DNA from: Myxococcota bacterium
Lineage (GTDB): Bacteria; Myxococcota_A; UBA9160; PR03
Assembly: GCA_030066475.1 (NCBI GenBank)
Contig: JASJBO010000166.1
Location: 1-14,850, forward strand
Reading direction: 5' to 3'
Length of the DNA: 14,850 nt
The notes beneath the pieces were generated by a model. The model saw nothing but the letters and a program-made list of their open reading frames with translations. It was not told the origin of the DNA and did no database searches. The translations under genes and the position numbers were made by a program. Of the stretch, positions 5,892 to 14,025 are shown piece after piece (within the stretch, counting starts at the first letter, position 1; every line of letters starts with the position of its first letter).

Positions 5892-6347
5892 GTGGCACAG
5901 GCACCCGCGTGGCTCTTCTCGTTCGTCGACCTGGCCTTCCTGCTGCTGATCGCGATGACGCAGATCAGCGGCGACGGGCAGGGCGTGGCGCCGGTCTTCG
6001 GCGAGATCGTCGTCCCTCGCGTCGAGGGCGGCGCCGAGACCGAGCTGCCCACCACCGCGTCCGAGCGCTGGCAGATCCGGGTGCACCCGGCCGCCGGCGG
6101 CGACGCCGGCCCCTTCGAGCTGGTGCGGCCCGCCGATCCCACGGCCGACCTGGAGCGGGAGCGCCTGGCGTCGGACGAGCTGGGCGCCCGGCTCGACGCG
6201 CTGGCCACCGCCTCGGCGCAGCGGCCGCTGCTCTCCCCCCACGCCGACTCGCGAAGCGAAGACATGCTGGAGGCGGTCGCGCTGCTCGAGCGCCACTGGC
6301 CCGGCCGGCGGCGCTCGACCATCGTGCCGAGGCTCGGCCAGCCGTGA
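5892..6347 (+). CDS. ExbD/TolR-like proton-motor subunit
   Basis: This 151-residue protein has the ExbD/TolR layout: a very short cytoplasmic start, one transmembrane helix (about residues 7-24, LFSFVDLAFLLLIAMTQ), then a periplasmic domain. Asp13 sits at the position of the essential membrane aspartate of ExbD and TolR, which couples proton flow to force. The periplasmic part has a strand-rich ERWQIRVHP segment, a helix around DELGARLDALATA and a C-terminal SRSEDMLEAVALLERHWP helix followed by STIVPRL, consistent with the ExbD fold. The only usable start is GTG 5892; an in-frame stop lies at 5844-5846 and there is no strong RBS. Its stop overlaps the start of the TonB-like gene by 4 bases (GTGA). 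Its ExbB partner is probably the last gene of the cluster, at 10343-10972. Confidence 0.72.
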   Translation: MAQAPAWLFSFVDLAFLLLIAMTQISGDGQGVAPVFGEIVVPRVEGGAETELPTTASERWQIRVHPAAGGDAGPFELVRPADPTADLERERLASDELGARLDALATASAQRPLLSPHADSRSEDMLEAVALLERHWPGRRRSTIVPRLGQP

Positions 6348-7660
6348 GCGACTGGCGGGTCCGCGCGCGCTACGGGCGCGGCGCGGGGCGGCTCTACGTG
6401 GGATCGGAGCCCGGGTGGACGCCGTCCGCCGCGCGCGACGACGCGGCCGACGCCGCCCGCGTGGTGCTGGACGACGCCCGGCGCGACGGCGTGTGGGGCG
6501 CGGTCCGCGGCGTCTCGGGCCTGCTCGGCTCCGCGGTACTGGCCGGCATCGTGGCGCTGGCGCTGATCAGCGCGGTCGAACGCGACCGCGTGGACGACTC
6601 CGAGCTCATGGTGATCGCGTTCCACGACCCGCCGGTCGAGGAGCCGCTCGAGGAGCCGGAGCCCGAGCCGGAGCTGCTGCCGCAGCCCGAGCCCGTCCCG
6701 GAGCCCGAGCCAGTGGTCGAGGCGAAGCCCGAGCCGGTGCAGGTGGCAGCCGTGAAGCCGCCGCCCCCGCCCAAGATGCCCGAGCCGGTGAAGATGCCCG
6801 AGCCGGTGCGCGCCCCCGAGCCGCCCGCGCCCGATCCGGTGCGCGCGCCGCGCCCGAAGCCGCAGCCCGTCGTGGCGGTCGCGCCGCCGCCGCCGCCCGC
6901 GCCCGCGATGCCGGCGCTCGAGACGCTGCCGAACGAACTGCTTCCGCCGCCCGAGCCCGAGCCGCGCCGCAAGCCGGTGGTGGTGGCCGCGAGGCCGCGG
7001 CTCGGTCCGCCGCCGTCGCTGAAGGTCGACTCGCTCGCGGCGCCTGCGGACTTCGATCCCGCCGCGCCGAAGAGCGCGCGCCGCCCGGTGCGCCGCACCC
7101 CGCGCACGCCGGTGGCCGGCCCCGCGCCGCCCTCGCTGGCGGGCGCCGCGCCGCCGCCGCCGCTGGCCTTCGCGGGCGCGCCCGCGGCGCCGGCCGCGCG
7201 CGCCGAGCGAGCGATCCCGATGCAGCGCAAGTCGGTTTCCCGGGCCGCGCGGGCCGCACCGCCTCGCGGACTCGCCCCCGTGAGCCACACGGGTGCGGCC
7301 GCGCGGCCCCCTGCCGAACGGCGCCAGGCCAGCACCACGAACCGGGCGGCGCGCGTGCTGCCCGAGCCGGTGCAGACCGCGTCGCGCCGCCCCGAGGCCA
7401 CGGAACGCATGCAGGCGATCCCGCTCTCCGATCTGGACGCCTGCATGTCGGACCGCCGGGAAGACGAGCTGAAGATGCAGGTGGTCGCCGCACTCGGATC
7501 GCGGAACGAGTGCCGCAGCTGGGCCGGTCGCTACCGCTTCGTCGAGACCAAGAACCTGAACGCGTTTCTCATGTACATCGAACGCGCTCCGTCGCGTCAG
7601 CACGTCGACCGCTGTGTCGAGCTCGAGCTGGCGATCGAGTGCCTTCGAGGGCGAGGGTGA
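6344..7660 (+). CDS. TonB/TolA-like Pro-rich membrane-anchored protein with four-Cys C-terminal domain
   Basis: This 438-residue protein starts at the GTG overlapping the previous stop. About 50 cytoplasmic residues precede a single transmembrane helix (about residues 55-78, ending ALALISAVERD). Residues 96 to about 355 form a long Pro/Glu/Lys/Arg-rich linker with PEPEPE, PPPPPK and MPEPV repeats, as in TonB and TolA proteins that span the periplasm. The last 80 or so residues form a compact domain that does not look like the canonical TonB C-terminus. It contains four cysteines (C367, C390, C424, C433) in the contexts DACMSD, NECRSW, DRCVEL and IECLRG, spaced x22-x33-x8. These could form two disulfides. 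The ExbD-like and ExbB-like neighbours suggest it is the force-transmitting arm of this motor. The fold of the terminal domain is not recognised. Confidence 0.68.
   Translation: MSDWRVRARYGRGAGRLYVGSEPGWTPSAARDDAADAARVVLDDARRDGVWGAVRGVSGLLGSAVLAGIVALALISAVERDRVDDSELMVIAFHDPPVEEPLEEPEPEPELLPQPEPVPEPEPVVEAKPEPVQVAAVKPPPPPKMPEPVKMPEPVRAPEPPAPDPVRAPRPKPQPVVAVAPPPPPAPAMPALETLPNELLPPPEPEPRRKPVVVAARPRLGPPPSLKVDSLAAPADFDPAAPKSARRPVRRTPRTPVAGPAPPSLAGAAPPPPLAFAGAPAAPAARAERAIPMQRKSVSRAARAAPPRGLAPVSHTGAAARPPAERRQASTTNRAARVLPEPVQTASRRPEATERMQAIPLSDLDACMSDRREDELKMQVVAALGSRNECRSWAGRYRFVETKNLNAFLMYIERAPSRQHVDRCVELELAIECLRGRG
6773..6808 (+). repeat. Exact 18-bp tandem duplication in the TonB-like linker
   Basis: The 18-base unit AAGATGCCCGAGCCGGTG occurs twice head to tail and encodes KMPEPV twice. 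Degenerate relatives continue on both sides (KPEPV, RAPEP). It points to linker-length change by slippage or unequal recombination. Confidence 0.85.
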
Positions 7661-7674
7661 AAAGGGAGCGAGTC

Positions 7675-9729
7675 ATGAAGGTCACTAGCCTGAGGATGGG
7701 GTTTGGGCTGTGCGTGGCGTTGGCGCTGGCGTGGCCGGCTGCCGCCGAGCAGCAGGCCGACGTGTGGGCCGGCTATCTCGACTACGCCTACGTGTATTCG
7801 TCGGCCGAGGCTGCGCCGCTGCGCAAGCGCCTGGCCGAGTACGGCAAGGAGGCGGGACGCCCGCTGCGCGAGTACGTGGTGCGCAGCTTCGACTCCGTGC
7901 CGCTCGACGGCGAGCTCGCGGACGAGGTCACCACCCGGCGCCGCGCGATCGCGCACCTGCTCGAGTACCTCTCGCGCGGTGACCCGGCCTCGCTCGAGAA
8001 GAGCGTCGAGGCGGTCCACGCGCTCGAGGGACACCTCGAGCGCCACGAGAACCGCTACTGGTACCGCTACGTGCTGGCCCACCGGGCGCTCGAGATGGGG
8101 CGCCGCCACGACTTCGTGGCCGAGGTGCTGGCGCTGTGGTCCGAGGTGGTGGTGCCGCTCGAGGGCACCTACGAGACGCTCCAGACGCTGTCGCTCGACG
8201 GCTCCTCGAACGCCGGCTTCGCGGCCGCTCTGCCCTATCTCTACGAGAACGTCGCGCGGCTGATCCTGATCCGCAGCCCGCAGATGGGCGTCGACCGCGA
8301 CCTCGATCCGCTGGGCGGCATCGTGCGCCTGCTGGTCGACGGCCGCGTGGGCGCGCACCCCGACGTGATCCCGCTGGCCTCGTCGTCGCGCGAGCACCTG
8401 CAGCGCATCGTGGCGCGGCTCGACGGCAACGAGTCCGACGGCGGCAGTCTCACCTTCACGCTCGCGCTGTTCGAGGCCTCGCGCTACCACGAGCAGGCGC
8501 GCGGGCTGCTGGCCAAGGAGGGCCTGTCGGAGCGCACGCTCGAGGCAATCCGCGTCTCGACCGGCGCCTACCGGGCGGCCTACGAGCGCGCCAGCCTGAT
8601 GCAGGGCCGCGTCGCGGTGTTCGGCCGCGTGCTGCGCCAGCTCGGCGAGATCTACGCCGCCAAGCAGCGCCTGGGCGTCGACCCCGAGATCGAGTCGCCG
8701 TTCCGGCTGGAGGAGGCGTACGAGCTGTACGACATGCTCGCGCTGGCCAAGAACGAGGAGGACCTGGCGGCGCTCGGCTACGCCAAGGGCGGCTCGAAGG
8801 CCCACCTCGAGAGCATGCGCGTCTTCTGGGAGGAGATCCAGGAGGCCACGCTCAACGCGGCCGACTACTACCTGTTCCGCAGCGTCGAGCAGCCGCACCG
8901 CGGCTACGAGAACAGCCGCGCCGCGGCGCGCCTGTACACGCGCTACCTGGAGTTCTTCCTCGATCACACCAGCCGCGGCGTGCGCGAGGCGATCCCGGAG
9001 TCGGCGTACTTCGCGGCGCACGAGGCCGCGCGCGGCATCGGTGACTCCTACTTCCTGTACGACTCGCACCCGACCAAGGGCGAGGTGGAGCTGGGCCTGC
9101 GCCGCTACCGCCAGGCGCTGCGCATGTTCCCGTTCGACCGCACGCTGTGGTCGGCGCTGGCCTCGGCGCTCCAGCACCGCGGGCGCGAGGGGGACTACCT
9201 CGAGCTGGTGAAGCCGGCCGCCGCCGAGCTGACCCGCTCGCGCTCGGTCGACACCTGGATCCAGAACGCCGAGCCGGAGGCGAAGCGCGTGGCCGCGATG
9301 CGGCGCGCCTCGTCCGACTCGCTGGTGCTGGTGTACCTGGGCTTCGCCGACACCGAGGTGAAGGACCTCGAGCAGGAGCTGGCCGGCCTGGGCAGCGAGC
9401 GCGACGCCCTGAAGCGCAAGCTCGCCGGGCTGCTGGCCCGCCGCGAGGGCAAGCCCGGCGCGGCGGTGCCGGCGTCGCTCGACGCGGACGGCAGCGGGAG
9501 CGGATCGGGCTCTCCCAACGCGGCCGAGCTCGTGATGCTGAACCGCGAGATCGAGGAGACCCGCGCGCTGCTCGACCGTCTCGAGCGGCAGATCGAGGCG
9601 CGCGGCCGGACCCTGCCGCTGTACCGCCAGACGCTCGTCACCGACGGACTGGCCGACGACCTGCGTGCGCGCCGCAACCACCCGCTGCACACGCTGCTGC
9701 GCCGCATGTTCCACGAGGGCCGCAGCTAG
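7675..9729 (+). CDS. Large periplasmic alpha-helical protein with C-terminal coiled coils (TPR-like)
   Basis: This 684-residue exported protein starts at the ATG at 7675, with AAAGGGAG 6 bases upstream, 14 bases after the TonB-like stop. The signal peptide is short (LCVALALAWPAAA, cleaved before EQQ). The mature protein is mostly amphipathic helix rich in Leu, Ala, Glu and Arg. Pairs of helices with Tyr/Ala packing suggest a TPR-like solenoid, for example ARLYTRYLEFFLDH, YFAAHEAARGIGDSYFLYD and GLRRYRQALRMFPFDRTLWSALASAL. From about residue 558 the sequence turns to coiled coil (VKDLEQELAGLGSERDALKR). A GSGSGSGS linker near 609-615 is followed by a second coiled coil (NREIEETRALLDRLERQIEA). 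No enzyme motif is seen. It is probably a periplasmic scaffold for the motor proteins around it. I do not recognise a named family. Confidence 0.72.
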   Translation: MKVTSLRMGFGLCVALALAWPAAAEQQADVWAGYLDYAYVYSSAEAAPLRKRLAEYGKEAGRPLREYVVRSFDSVPLDGELADEVTTRRRAIAHLLEYLSRGDPASLEKSVEAVHALEGHLERHENRYWYRYVLAHRALEMGRRHDFVAEVLALWSEVVVPLEGTYETLQTLSLDGSSNAGFAAALPYLYENVARLILIRSPQMGVDRDLDPLGGIVRLLVDGRVGAHPDVIPLASSSREHLQRIVARLDGNESDGGSLTFTLALFEASRYHEQARGLLAKEGLSERTLEAIRVSTGAYRAAYERASLMQGRVAVFGRVLRQLGEIYAAKQRLGVDPEIESPFRLEEAYELYDMLALAKNEEDLAALGYAKGGSKAHLESMRVFWEEIQEATLNAADYYLFRSVEQPHRGYENSRAAARLYTRYLEFFLDHTSRGVREAIPESAYFAAHEAARGIGDSYFLYDSHPTKGEVELGLRRYRQALRMFPFDRTLWSALASALQHRGREGDYLELVKPAAAELTRSRSVDTWIQNAEPEAKRVAAMRRASSDSLVLVYLGFADTEVKDLEQELAGLGSERDALKRKLAGLLARREGKPGAAVPASLDADGSGSGSGSPNAAELVMLNREIEETRALLDRLERQIEARGRTLPLYRQTLVTDGLADDLRARRNHPLHTLLRRMFHEGRS

Positions 9730-9748
9730 CGGCATCGGAGGGAGCCCC

Positions 9749-10300
9749 ATGGACTCGCGACTTCGACGTCGGGCGCGCTGGGCGCCGCTGTGCGCCGCCG
9801 CTGCGCTGCTGCTGACGGCCTGTGCCGGCCCGCCGGGCCCGGACCAGCTGCTCGAGCCGGGCGGCCCCGGCCTGGACGAGGCCACGCCGCTGGGCGGCGC
9901 CTCGCTCGACCAGCGCCGCAGCGAGCTGGAGCGCGCGCACCAGGACCTGATCCGCTTCCGCGACACCTACCAGACGCTGCGCGCGCGCCGCGACCGGGGC
10001 GGACAGCAGCAGTTCAAGAACTTCCTCGAGGACTACCTGCAGTCGCACCTCGACCCGCTGCTGCGCGCCGAGTGGATCTCGGATCACCCCGAGCTGCTCG
10101 GCCTCGACGCGAACATCCGGCTCTACCAGGCCGAGCTCTTCATGCTGATGGGCGACCGCCACCGCATGGAACGGGTGGTCGAGCAGCTCGAGGAGCGCTT
10201 CGCCGAGCGCGAGGACCTGCTGGTGGACTACCCCGCCGGCCGGCAGAGCACGCTGCGCGAGGCGCTCGACATCCTGGCCCGCCGCAAGTGGTGGGGCTGA
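9749..10300 (+). CDS. Outer-membrane lipoprotein, small helical
   Basis: This is a 183-residue lipoprotein. The ATG at 9749 has GGAGGGAG (9737-9744) just upstream; the longer in-frame start at 9665 lies inside the previous gene and is rejected. The Arg-rich start and hydrophobic core end in the lipobox LLTAC, with the lipidated cysteine at residue 25. Ala at +2 predicts outer-membrane sorting. After a Pro/Gly-rich spacer the rest is helical: RRSELERAHQDLIRFRDTYQ looks coiled-coil-like, and NIRLYQAELFMLMGDRHRM then VVEQLEERFAEREDL looks like a TPR-type helix pair. No known family is recognised. Sitting between the scaffold and the ExbB-like gene, it is likely the outer-membrane anchor of the complex, by analogy with lipoprotein partners of Tol or Agl motors. 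Confidence 0.75.
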   Translation: MDSRLRRRARWAPLCAAAALLLTACAGPPGPDQLLEPGGPGLDEATPLGGASLDQRRSELERAHQDLIRFRDTYQTLRARRDRGGQQQFKNFLEDYLQSHLDPLLRAEWISDHPELLGLDANIRLYQAELFMLMGDRHRMERVVEQLEERFAEREDLLVDYPAGRQSTLREALDILARRKWWG

Positions 10301-10342
10301 TCGACTCGACCACTTCCACCGTTCCACCGGAGGATCGACCTG

Positions 10343-10972
10343 ATGGCTCCCGAAACCGTCTCTCCGTTCGCCGGCGGCCTGTCGCTGACGCTGCTCGTCT
10401 CGGTGTTCGCGCTCGTCGCGGTGTGGTTCCCCTTCTGGCGCGCGCTGCGCGTGGCGCTCCAGGCCTTCGCCTGGACCCGGCGCGTCGACGGGCCCGAGCT
10501 GGAGCGCGGGCTCCAGCAGGCGGGCGGCATCGGCCGGCCCTCGCTCACCATGCACATGCTCCAGGTGGTGCGCTCGGCCCTGCGCGAGAGCCAGGGCAGC
10601 GGCCACCCGGCCGCGTTCCTGGTCGACGCCTCGAAGGAGTGCGTGACCAACGAGTACAACCAGCGCTACGCCGGCCCGATCTCGATGTACGCCAACGTGC
10701 TGCCGCCGATCGGCTTCATCGGGACCACGGGCGGCCTGCTGATCCTGTTCCTCTCGATGCGCGTCGAGAGCGAGAGCCTCGAGCTGGGCGCGCTGGCGCT
10801 GGCGCTGACCTCGTCGATCTTCGCGCTGATGGGCTTCGCGACGCTCGAGGCGCTGCGCATCCGGCTCTACGGCCGCGTGCTGGCCCGCCTCGACGACGCG
10901 CTGGCGTACCACAAGAGCTCCGTCACCCGCGCGCGGCAGGAGGCGGGCGCCGCCGCTGCAGCCAGCGCGTAG
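10343..10972 (+). CDS. ExbB/TolQ/MotA-like proton channel subunit
   Basis: This 209-residue membrane protein has three hydrophobic segments, as in ExbB and TolQ: about residues 13-31, 118-139 and 147-170. A cytoplasmic stretch of about 85 residues lies between the first two. The second contains LPPIGFIGTTGGLLILF, matching the PxxGLxGT...F block of the family, with Thr128/129 at the channel threonine. The third contains LALALTSSIFALMGFATLEA, with Thr156 at the second conserved threonine and the G.A.P-like exit. The ATG has CGGAGG about 9 bases upstream. It is the last gene of the + strand cluster and the natural partner of the ExbD-like protein at 5892. Having exbB last and exbD first is the reverse of the usual exbB-exbD-tonB order. 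Confidence 0.75.
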   Translation: MAPETVSPFAGGLSLTLLVSVFALVAVWFPFWRALRVALQAFAWTRRVDGPELERGLQQAGGIGRPSLTMHMLQVVRSALRESQGSGHPAAFLVDASKECVTNEYNQRYAGPISMYANVLPPIGFIGTTGGLLILFLSMRVESESLELGALALALTSSIFALMGFATLEALRIRLYGRVLARLDDALAYHKSSVTRARQEAGAAAAASA

Positions 10973-10994
10973 GCCGGTCTCTCGAAGACCCGGC
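10973..10994. terminator. Hairpin between convergent operons
   Basis: GCCGGTCT (10973-10980) pairs with AGACCCGGC (10986-10994) across the 5-base loop CTCGA, with one bulged C. It begins immediately after the ExbB-like stop and ends 3 bases before the SGNH stop on the other strand. Its place between two converging genes suits a bidirectional terminator. There is no T-run on either side, so this is a structural call only. Confidence 0.4.
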
Positions 10995-10997
10995 TCA

Positions 10998-12206
10998 CTA
11001 GCTCCCGGCCGGGGGCGCGCCGGGGCGCGAGGGAGCGGCGCGCACGTGCCGCACCACGGCGTCCGCCGCCAGCCGGGTTCCGAGGGACGTCCAGTGGTGG
11101 TGATCCGCGATCACCGCGCCGGGGTCGCCCGCCGCGAGGAACGCGTCCTTCAGTGAGATCTGTGCGATCCCCTGGTCGCGCAGCGCTTGCGCGAAGCGGT
11201 CCGTGATCGGGAACTCGCCCCGCTCCAGCTCGATCGCGGTCGGCGCGACCAGGACGCTGAGGTCGACCCCGCGCTCGCGGCAGGCCCGGGCCATCTCGAC
11301 GTACGCGGCGACCGCCGGCTCGAGCCCGTCGAGCCAGTGACTCTCGGGGCACTCGGTCACGAGCCAGCAGGGGACGGCGCGTCCGTCGACCCGGCGAATG
11401 CTCCAGAGGCGGCGATTGGTCGGCGTCACGAGCACGATCTCGAGCAGGCCCGCCCGTGCGAGCGTCCGCGCGAGGGCCGGCCGGCTGACGCTGCGCCCGA
11501 CCACCGTCCGGTAGACCGCACTCAGGTCGTAGAGCTGCGGCGCCGGCTGGACGAAACGGACGCGCGGCGTCCGCGACAGGAACAGGCGCTTGGGCCCCTC
11601 CTTCGCGCCCGGCGGGAACGGCATCGGGACCGGCGAGTTGGCGACACGCCAGCCGTCCGGGGAGCGCTCGAAGTACGGCTTCTGCATGGATCCGTACGCC
11701 AGGAGCAGCGTCGCATCGATGAGGTCGTTCTCCAGGAACGTCACCACGACGACGCGATCGACCTCGTAGACCTCCAGCACCTCTTCGAGGAGCAGCAGCT
11801 CCTGCGTGGGCCCGTAGCCGGGTACGCCGAACGAGTAGGCCTCGCCCGCGTCGAGGCGCGCGTCCACGAGCACGCCCAGGTGCTCGCCCTGCCCGACACC
11901 GAGACCGAAGACCTGGGAGTCGCCGAGGATCGCGGTGCGGGACGCGCGGTTCCGGGCGCGCTGGTAGTCGCGAGGGAACCGGAAGCCCTGGCGATTCGCC
12001 CCCATGGTGCCCGGGAGGTTCGCCCATCCCAGCCGGCGGTCGTACTGGGCCGAGGGCCCGAACGCATCCCACCAAACGAGCTCCAGACGGAACCCGTCGA
12101 CGCCGAGGGCACGGACGGCGGCCTCCGACAGGACGACCGCGGCGACGATGCCCAGCGCCAGGACGGCGACCGTAGCGGCGACCTCGCGAGGCGAACGTCC
12201 GCTCAC
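10998..12206 (-). CDS. Membrane-anchored SGNH/GDSL-family hydrolase
   Basis: This 402-residue protein has one N-terminal transmembrane helix (about residues 10-30), placing the rest outside the cytoplasm. SGNH blocks are in order: ILGDSQVFG (catalytic Ser97), FGVPGYGPTQEL (oxyanion Gly), FLENDLID (Asn160 and Asp161), and DHHHW (Asp368, His371) near the C-terminus, the D-x-x-H pair. Such enzymes often add or remove acyl groups on polysaccharides; the substrate here cannot be told. About 200 residues separate the Asn block from the Asp-His block, more than in minimal SGNH enzymes. The GTG start (12206-12204) overlaps the glycosyltransferase stop by 4 bases, so the two are translationally coupled and probably act on the same surface molecule. 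Confidence 0.82.
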   Translation of the reverse strand: MSGRSPREVAATVAVLALGIVAAVVLSEAAVRALGVDGFRLELVWWDAFGPSAQYDRRLGWANLPGTMGANRQGFRFPRDYQRARNRASRTAILGDSQVFGLGVGQGEHLGVLVDARLDAGEAYSFGVPGYGPTQELLLLEEVLEVYEVDRVVVVTFLENDLIDATLLLAYGSMQKPYFERSPDGWRVANSPVPMPFPPGAKEGPKRLFLSRTPRVRFVQPAPQLYDLSAVYRTVVGRSVSRPALARTLARAGLLEIVLVTPTNRRLWSIRRVDGRAVPCWLVTECPESHWLDGLEPAVAAYVEMARACRERGVDLSVLVAPTAIELERGEFPITDRFAQALRDQGIAQISLKDAFLAAGDPGAVIADHHHWTSLGTRLAADAVVRHVRAAPSRPGAPPAGS

Positions 12207-14014
12207 GAGCCGTCCTTCCGGCGCTCGAGGAGCTGGATGCCGAACTTGCCGACCTCGCGGAACGGCGGGTCGAAGATCTGCTCCCTCAGCACGTAGTCGG
12301 TCTGCAGCCACTGCCAGACCCGCCCGGCGTTCCTGGGGTCGCGCCCGAAGAAGCCCATGCCGAAGCCGGGCAGGTGCGCGTGCACCAGCACGACGTAGTC
12401 GGGCGGGCTCTCGAGCAGGCTGCGCTCGACCGCGTCGGTGCCCGAGACGTGCTGCGAGAAGGGCGTGAACTGCCCGAACGACGAAGAGCTGGGTCGGCGC
12501 GCCTGATAGTTGAGCATCGCGCCCATCGGAACGGCGGCCACCGTCGAGCCCTCGGGCAGGGCCTCCACGAGCTCGAGGGCCCGCTGCAGGCCCACCCCGT
12601 AGGGCAGGTTGGTGGGGGGGCCGGGGCCGTAGGTGAGGATCGTGTCGGCGCCGCGCCCGAACGCGAACGTCTTGTGGCGATTGTGCAGATCCGTCACGCG
12701 CAGGAATCCGATGCACGCGGCGATCACGACGCCCGCGATCGCGCCGCGGTAGACCGGCAGCCCGCCCCAGGCGCGCGGCGCGAGCCGCGGCACGACGCCC
12801 AGCAGCACGGCCACCAGCAGGACGCCGGCCGGCATGGCGAGCGCGAACCCGTACGAGTAGATGCGCGCATTCAGCGGCATCTTCGCGAGCAAGGCCAGTG
12901 CCCACACCGACCAGGCGAGCAGAACGAGCGGCCAGCGCTCGCGCCGGTGCAGGACCAGCCAGGCGAAGCCCCCGAGTGCCAGCAGGGTGAGCACCGGAAG
13001 TCCCCCCCCCACGGCGAGCCACGCGCCCGGTTCGACCTCGGCGACGAGCACCGCCACCACGAACACACAGATCGCGATCCCCGCCCGCGAGGCCAGCTCG
13101 GCGCGGCGCGCCAGGAACTCGGCCAGCAGGCCGAGTGCGCAGACGGCGAGCACGATTCCCGCCTGGCGCAGCATCGCGAGGGCGCGCAGTGCGGGCTCGT
13201 CGAAGCCCATGCTCACGCGGTAGAACTCGAATCGCGTGAGTGACCGCCCCAGTACGGGCTCCCAGGCGCCGCCGGCCGCCCGGATCGCGTCGGCCGGCGG
13301 CATGGCCGCCAGGAACCAGCCGAAGGCGACGAGTGGCGGCACCAGGGCGGAGCCACCCAGCAGCGCCAGCTCGGCCAGCGCCGGGCGCAGGCGAAGGCCC
13401 TCGAGACGGAGCAGGGCGAGCCAGCCGACGCCCACCCCCGCGGCCGCCGCCACGAACGCCTCGGGCTTCGCGAGCCACGCCAGCCCCACGGCGAGGCCGG
13501 CACCCACGGTGGCGATCCGGCGTCCGCTGCCCAGGCGCACCCCGAGCAGCCACAGTCCGGCGGCGCCGAGGGCGATCGCGTGGGTGAGCTCGTGCGAGTA
13601 CGGCGTCACGAAGTTGTAGTTCGAGATGGTGACGTACTGCCCGAAGCCGAAGACGCAGGCCAGGGTGAGACCGGCGGCCAAGGAGGTCATGCGATCGCAG
13701 CAGCGGCGGAAGACCCGCTCGGCGGCGGCGACGATGCCCAGGAAGATCGCGACGTTCAGCAGGCTCACCGTGGTCAGCGAGACGCCGAAGACCGAGAACG
13801 CGAGCGCATTCACGTGGACGGCGAGCGGACCGTAGGGATAGCTGAGGTCGCGATAGAGCACGTCGCCCTCGACCAGTCGCCACGGCATGTAGAGCTGCTG
13901 ACCGAAGTCGACCAGCGGATCGGCCGTGCGCCGCCAGGTCCAGAGCGTCAGCAGCACGACCACGGGGACGAGGACCAGCAGCGGATGCGGCAGCGAGCGG
14001 CGGGCGAGGCGCAA
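12203..14014 (-). CDS. GT-C membrane glycosyltransferase (GT39/ArnT-like)
   Basis: This is a polytopic protein of about 603 residues with many hydrophobic helices from residue 11 to about 440, then a soluble C-terminal part. The first extracytoplasmic loop has Asp36 in LVDFGQQLYMPWRLVEGDV, the position of the catalytic Asp of GT-C enzymes, followed by YRDLSYPYGPLAVHVNAL, a Y-x-x-GPL pattern often seen in these proteins. GT-C enzymes use polyprenyl-phosphate sugars on the periplasmic face. The start is taken as TTG (14014-14012), 11 bases after the methyltransferase stop, because the first membrane helix begins at residue 11 and no in-frame ATG or GTG lies before it. The RBS is weak, so the start is uncertain. 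Donor and acceptor are unknown; neighbours suggest glycan or glycolipid decoration. Confidence 0.75.
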   Translation of the reverse strand: MRLARRSLPHPLLVLVPVVVLLTLWTWRRTADPLVDFGQQLYMPWRLVEGDVLYRDLSYPYGPLAVHVNALAFSVFGVSLTTVSLLNVAIFLGIVAAAERVFRRCCDRMTSLAAGLTLACVFGFGQYVTISNYNFVTPYSHELTHAIALGAAGLWLLGVRLGSGRRIATVGAGLAVGLAWLAKPEAFVAAAAGVGVGWLALLRLEGLRLRPALAELALLGGSALVPPLVAFGWFLAAMPPADAIRAAGGAWEPVLGRSLTRFEFYRVSMGFDEPALRALAMLRQAGIVLAVCALGLLAEFLARRAELASRAGIAICVFVVAVLVAEVEPGAWLAVGGGLPVLTLLALGGFAWLVLHRRERWPLVLLAWSVWALALLAKMPLNARIYSYGFALAMPAGVLLVAVLLGVVPRLAPRAWGGLPVYRGAIAGVVIAACIGFLRVTDLHNRHKTFAFGRGADTILTYGPGPPTNLPYGVGLQRALELVEALPEGSTVAAVPMGAMLNYQARRPSSSSFGQFTPFSQHVSGTDAVERSLLESPPDYVVLVHAHLPGFGMGFFGRDPRNAGRVWQWLQTDYVLREQIFDPPFREVGKFGIQLLERRKDGS

Positions 14015-14025
14015 GCGCCGTTCCG

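Noticed and set aside
5758..5904. N-terminal extension of the outer-membrane barrel gene back to an ATG at 5904
   Set aside because: It would bury the signal peptide behind 49 Arg-rich residues and cross the palindromic intergenic region; the ATG at 5757 has its own RBS and a clean signal peptide.
6640..7300. Pro/Glu codon repeats in the TonB-like gene as a possible satellite or CRISPR-like array
   Set aside because: The repeats are in frame, degenerate and encode a typical TonB/TolA spacer; only the 18-bp pair at 6773-6808 is exact.
4451..7603. A 1050-codon open frame on the - strand across mntA, the barrel gene and the ExbD/TonB-like genes
   Set aside because: It is a high-GC antisense shadow: low-complexity Arg/Gly/His-rich translation, no RBS, no domains, and it crosses well-supported genes in other frames on both strands.
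11099..11115. GGTGATC-CGC-GATCACC, a perfect 7-bp palindrome resembling the Crp-like sites
   Set aside because: The half-site spacing is wrong (N7 between GGTGA and TCACC), and it encodes the conserved DHHHW catalytic block of the SGNH hydrolase, so coding constraint explains it.
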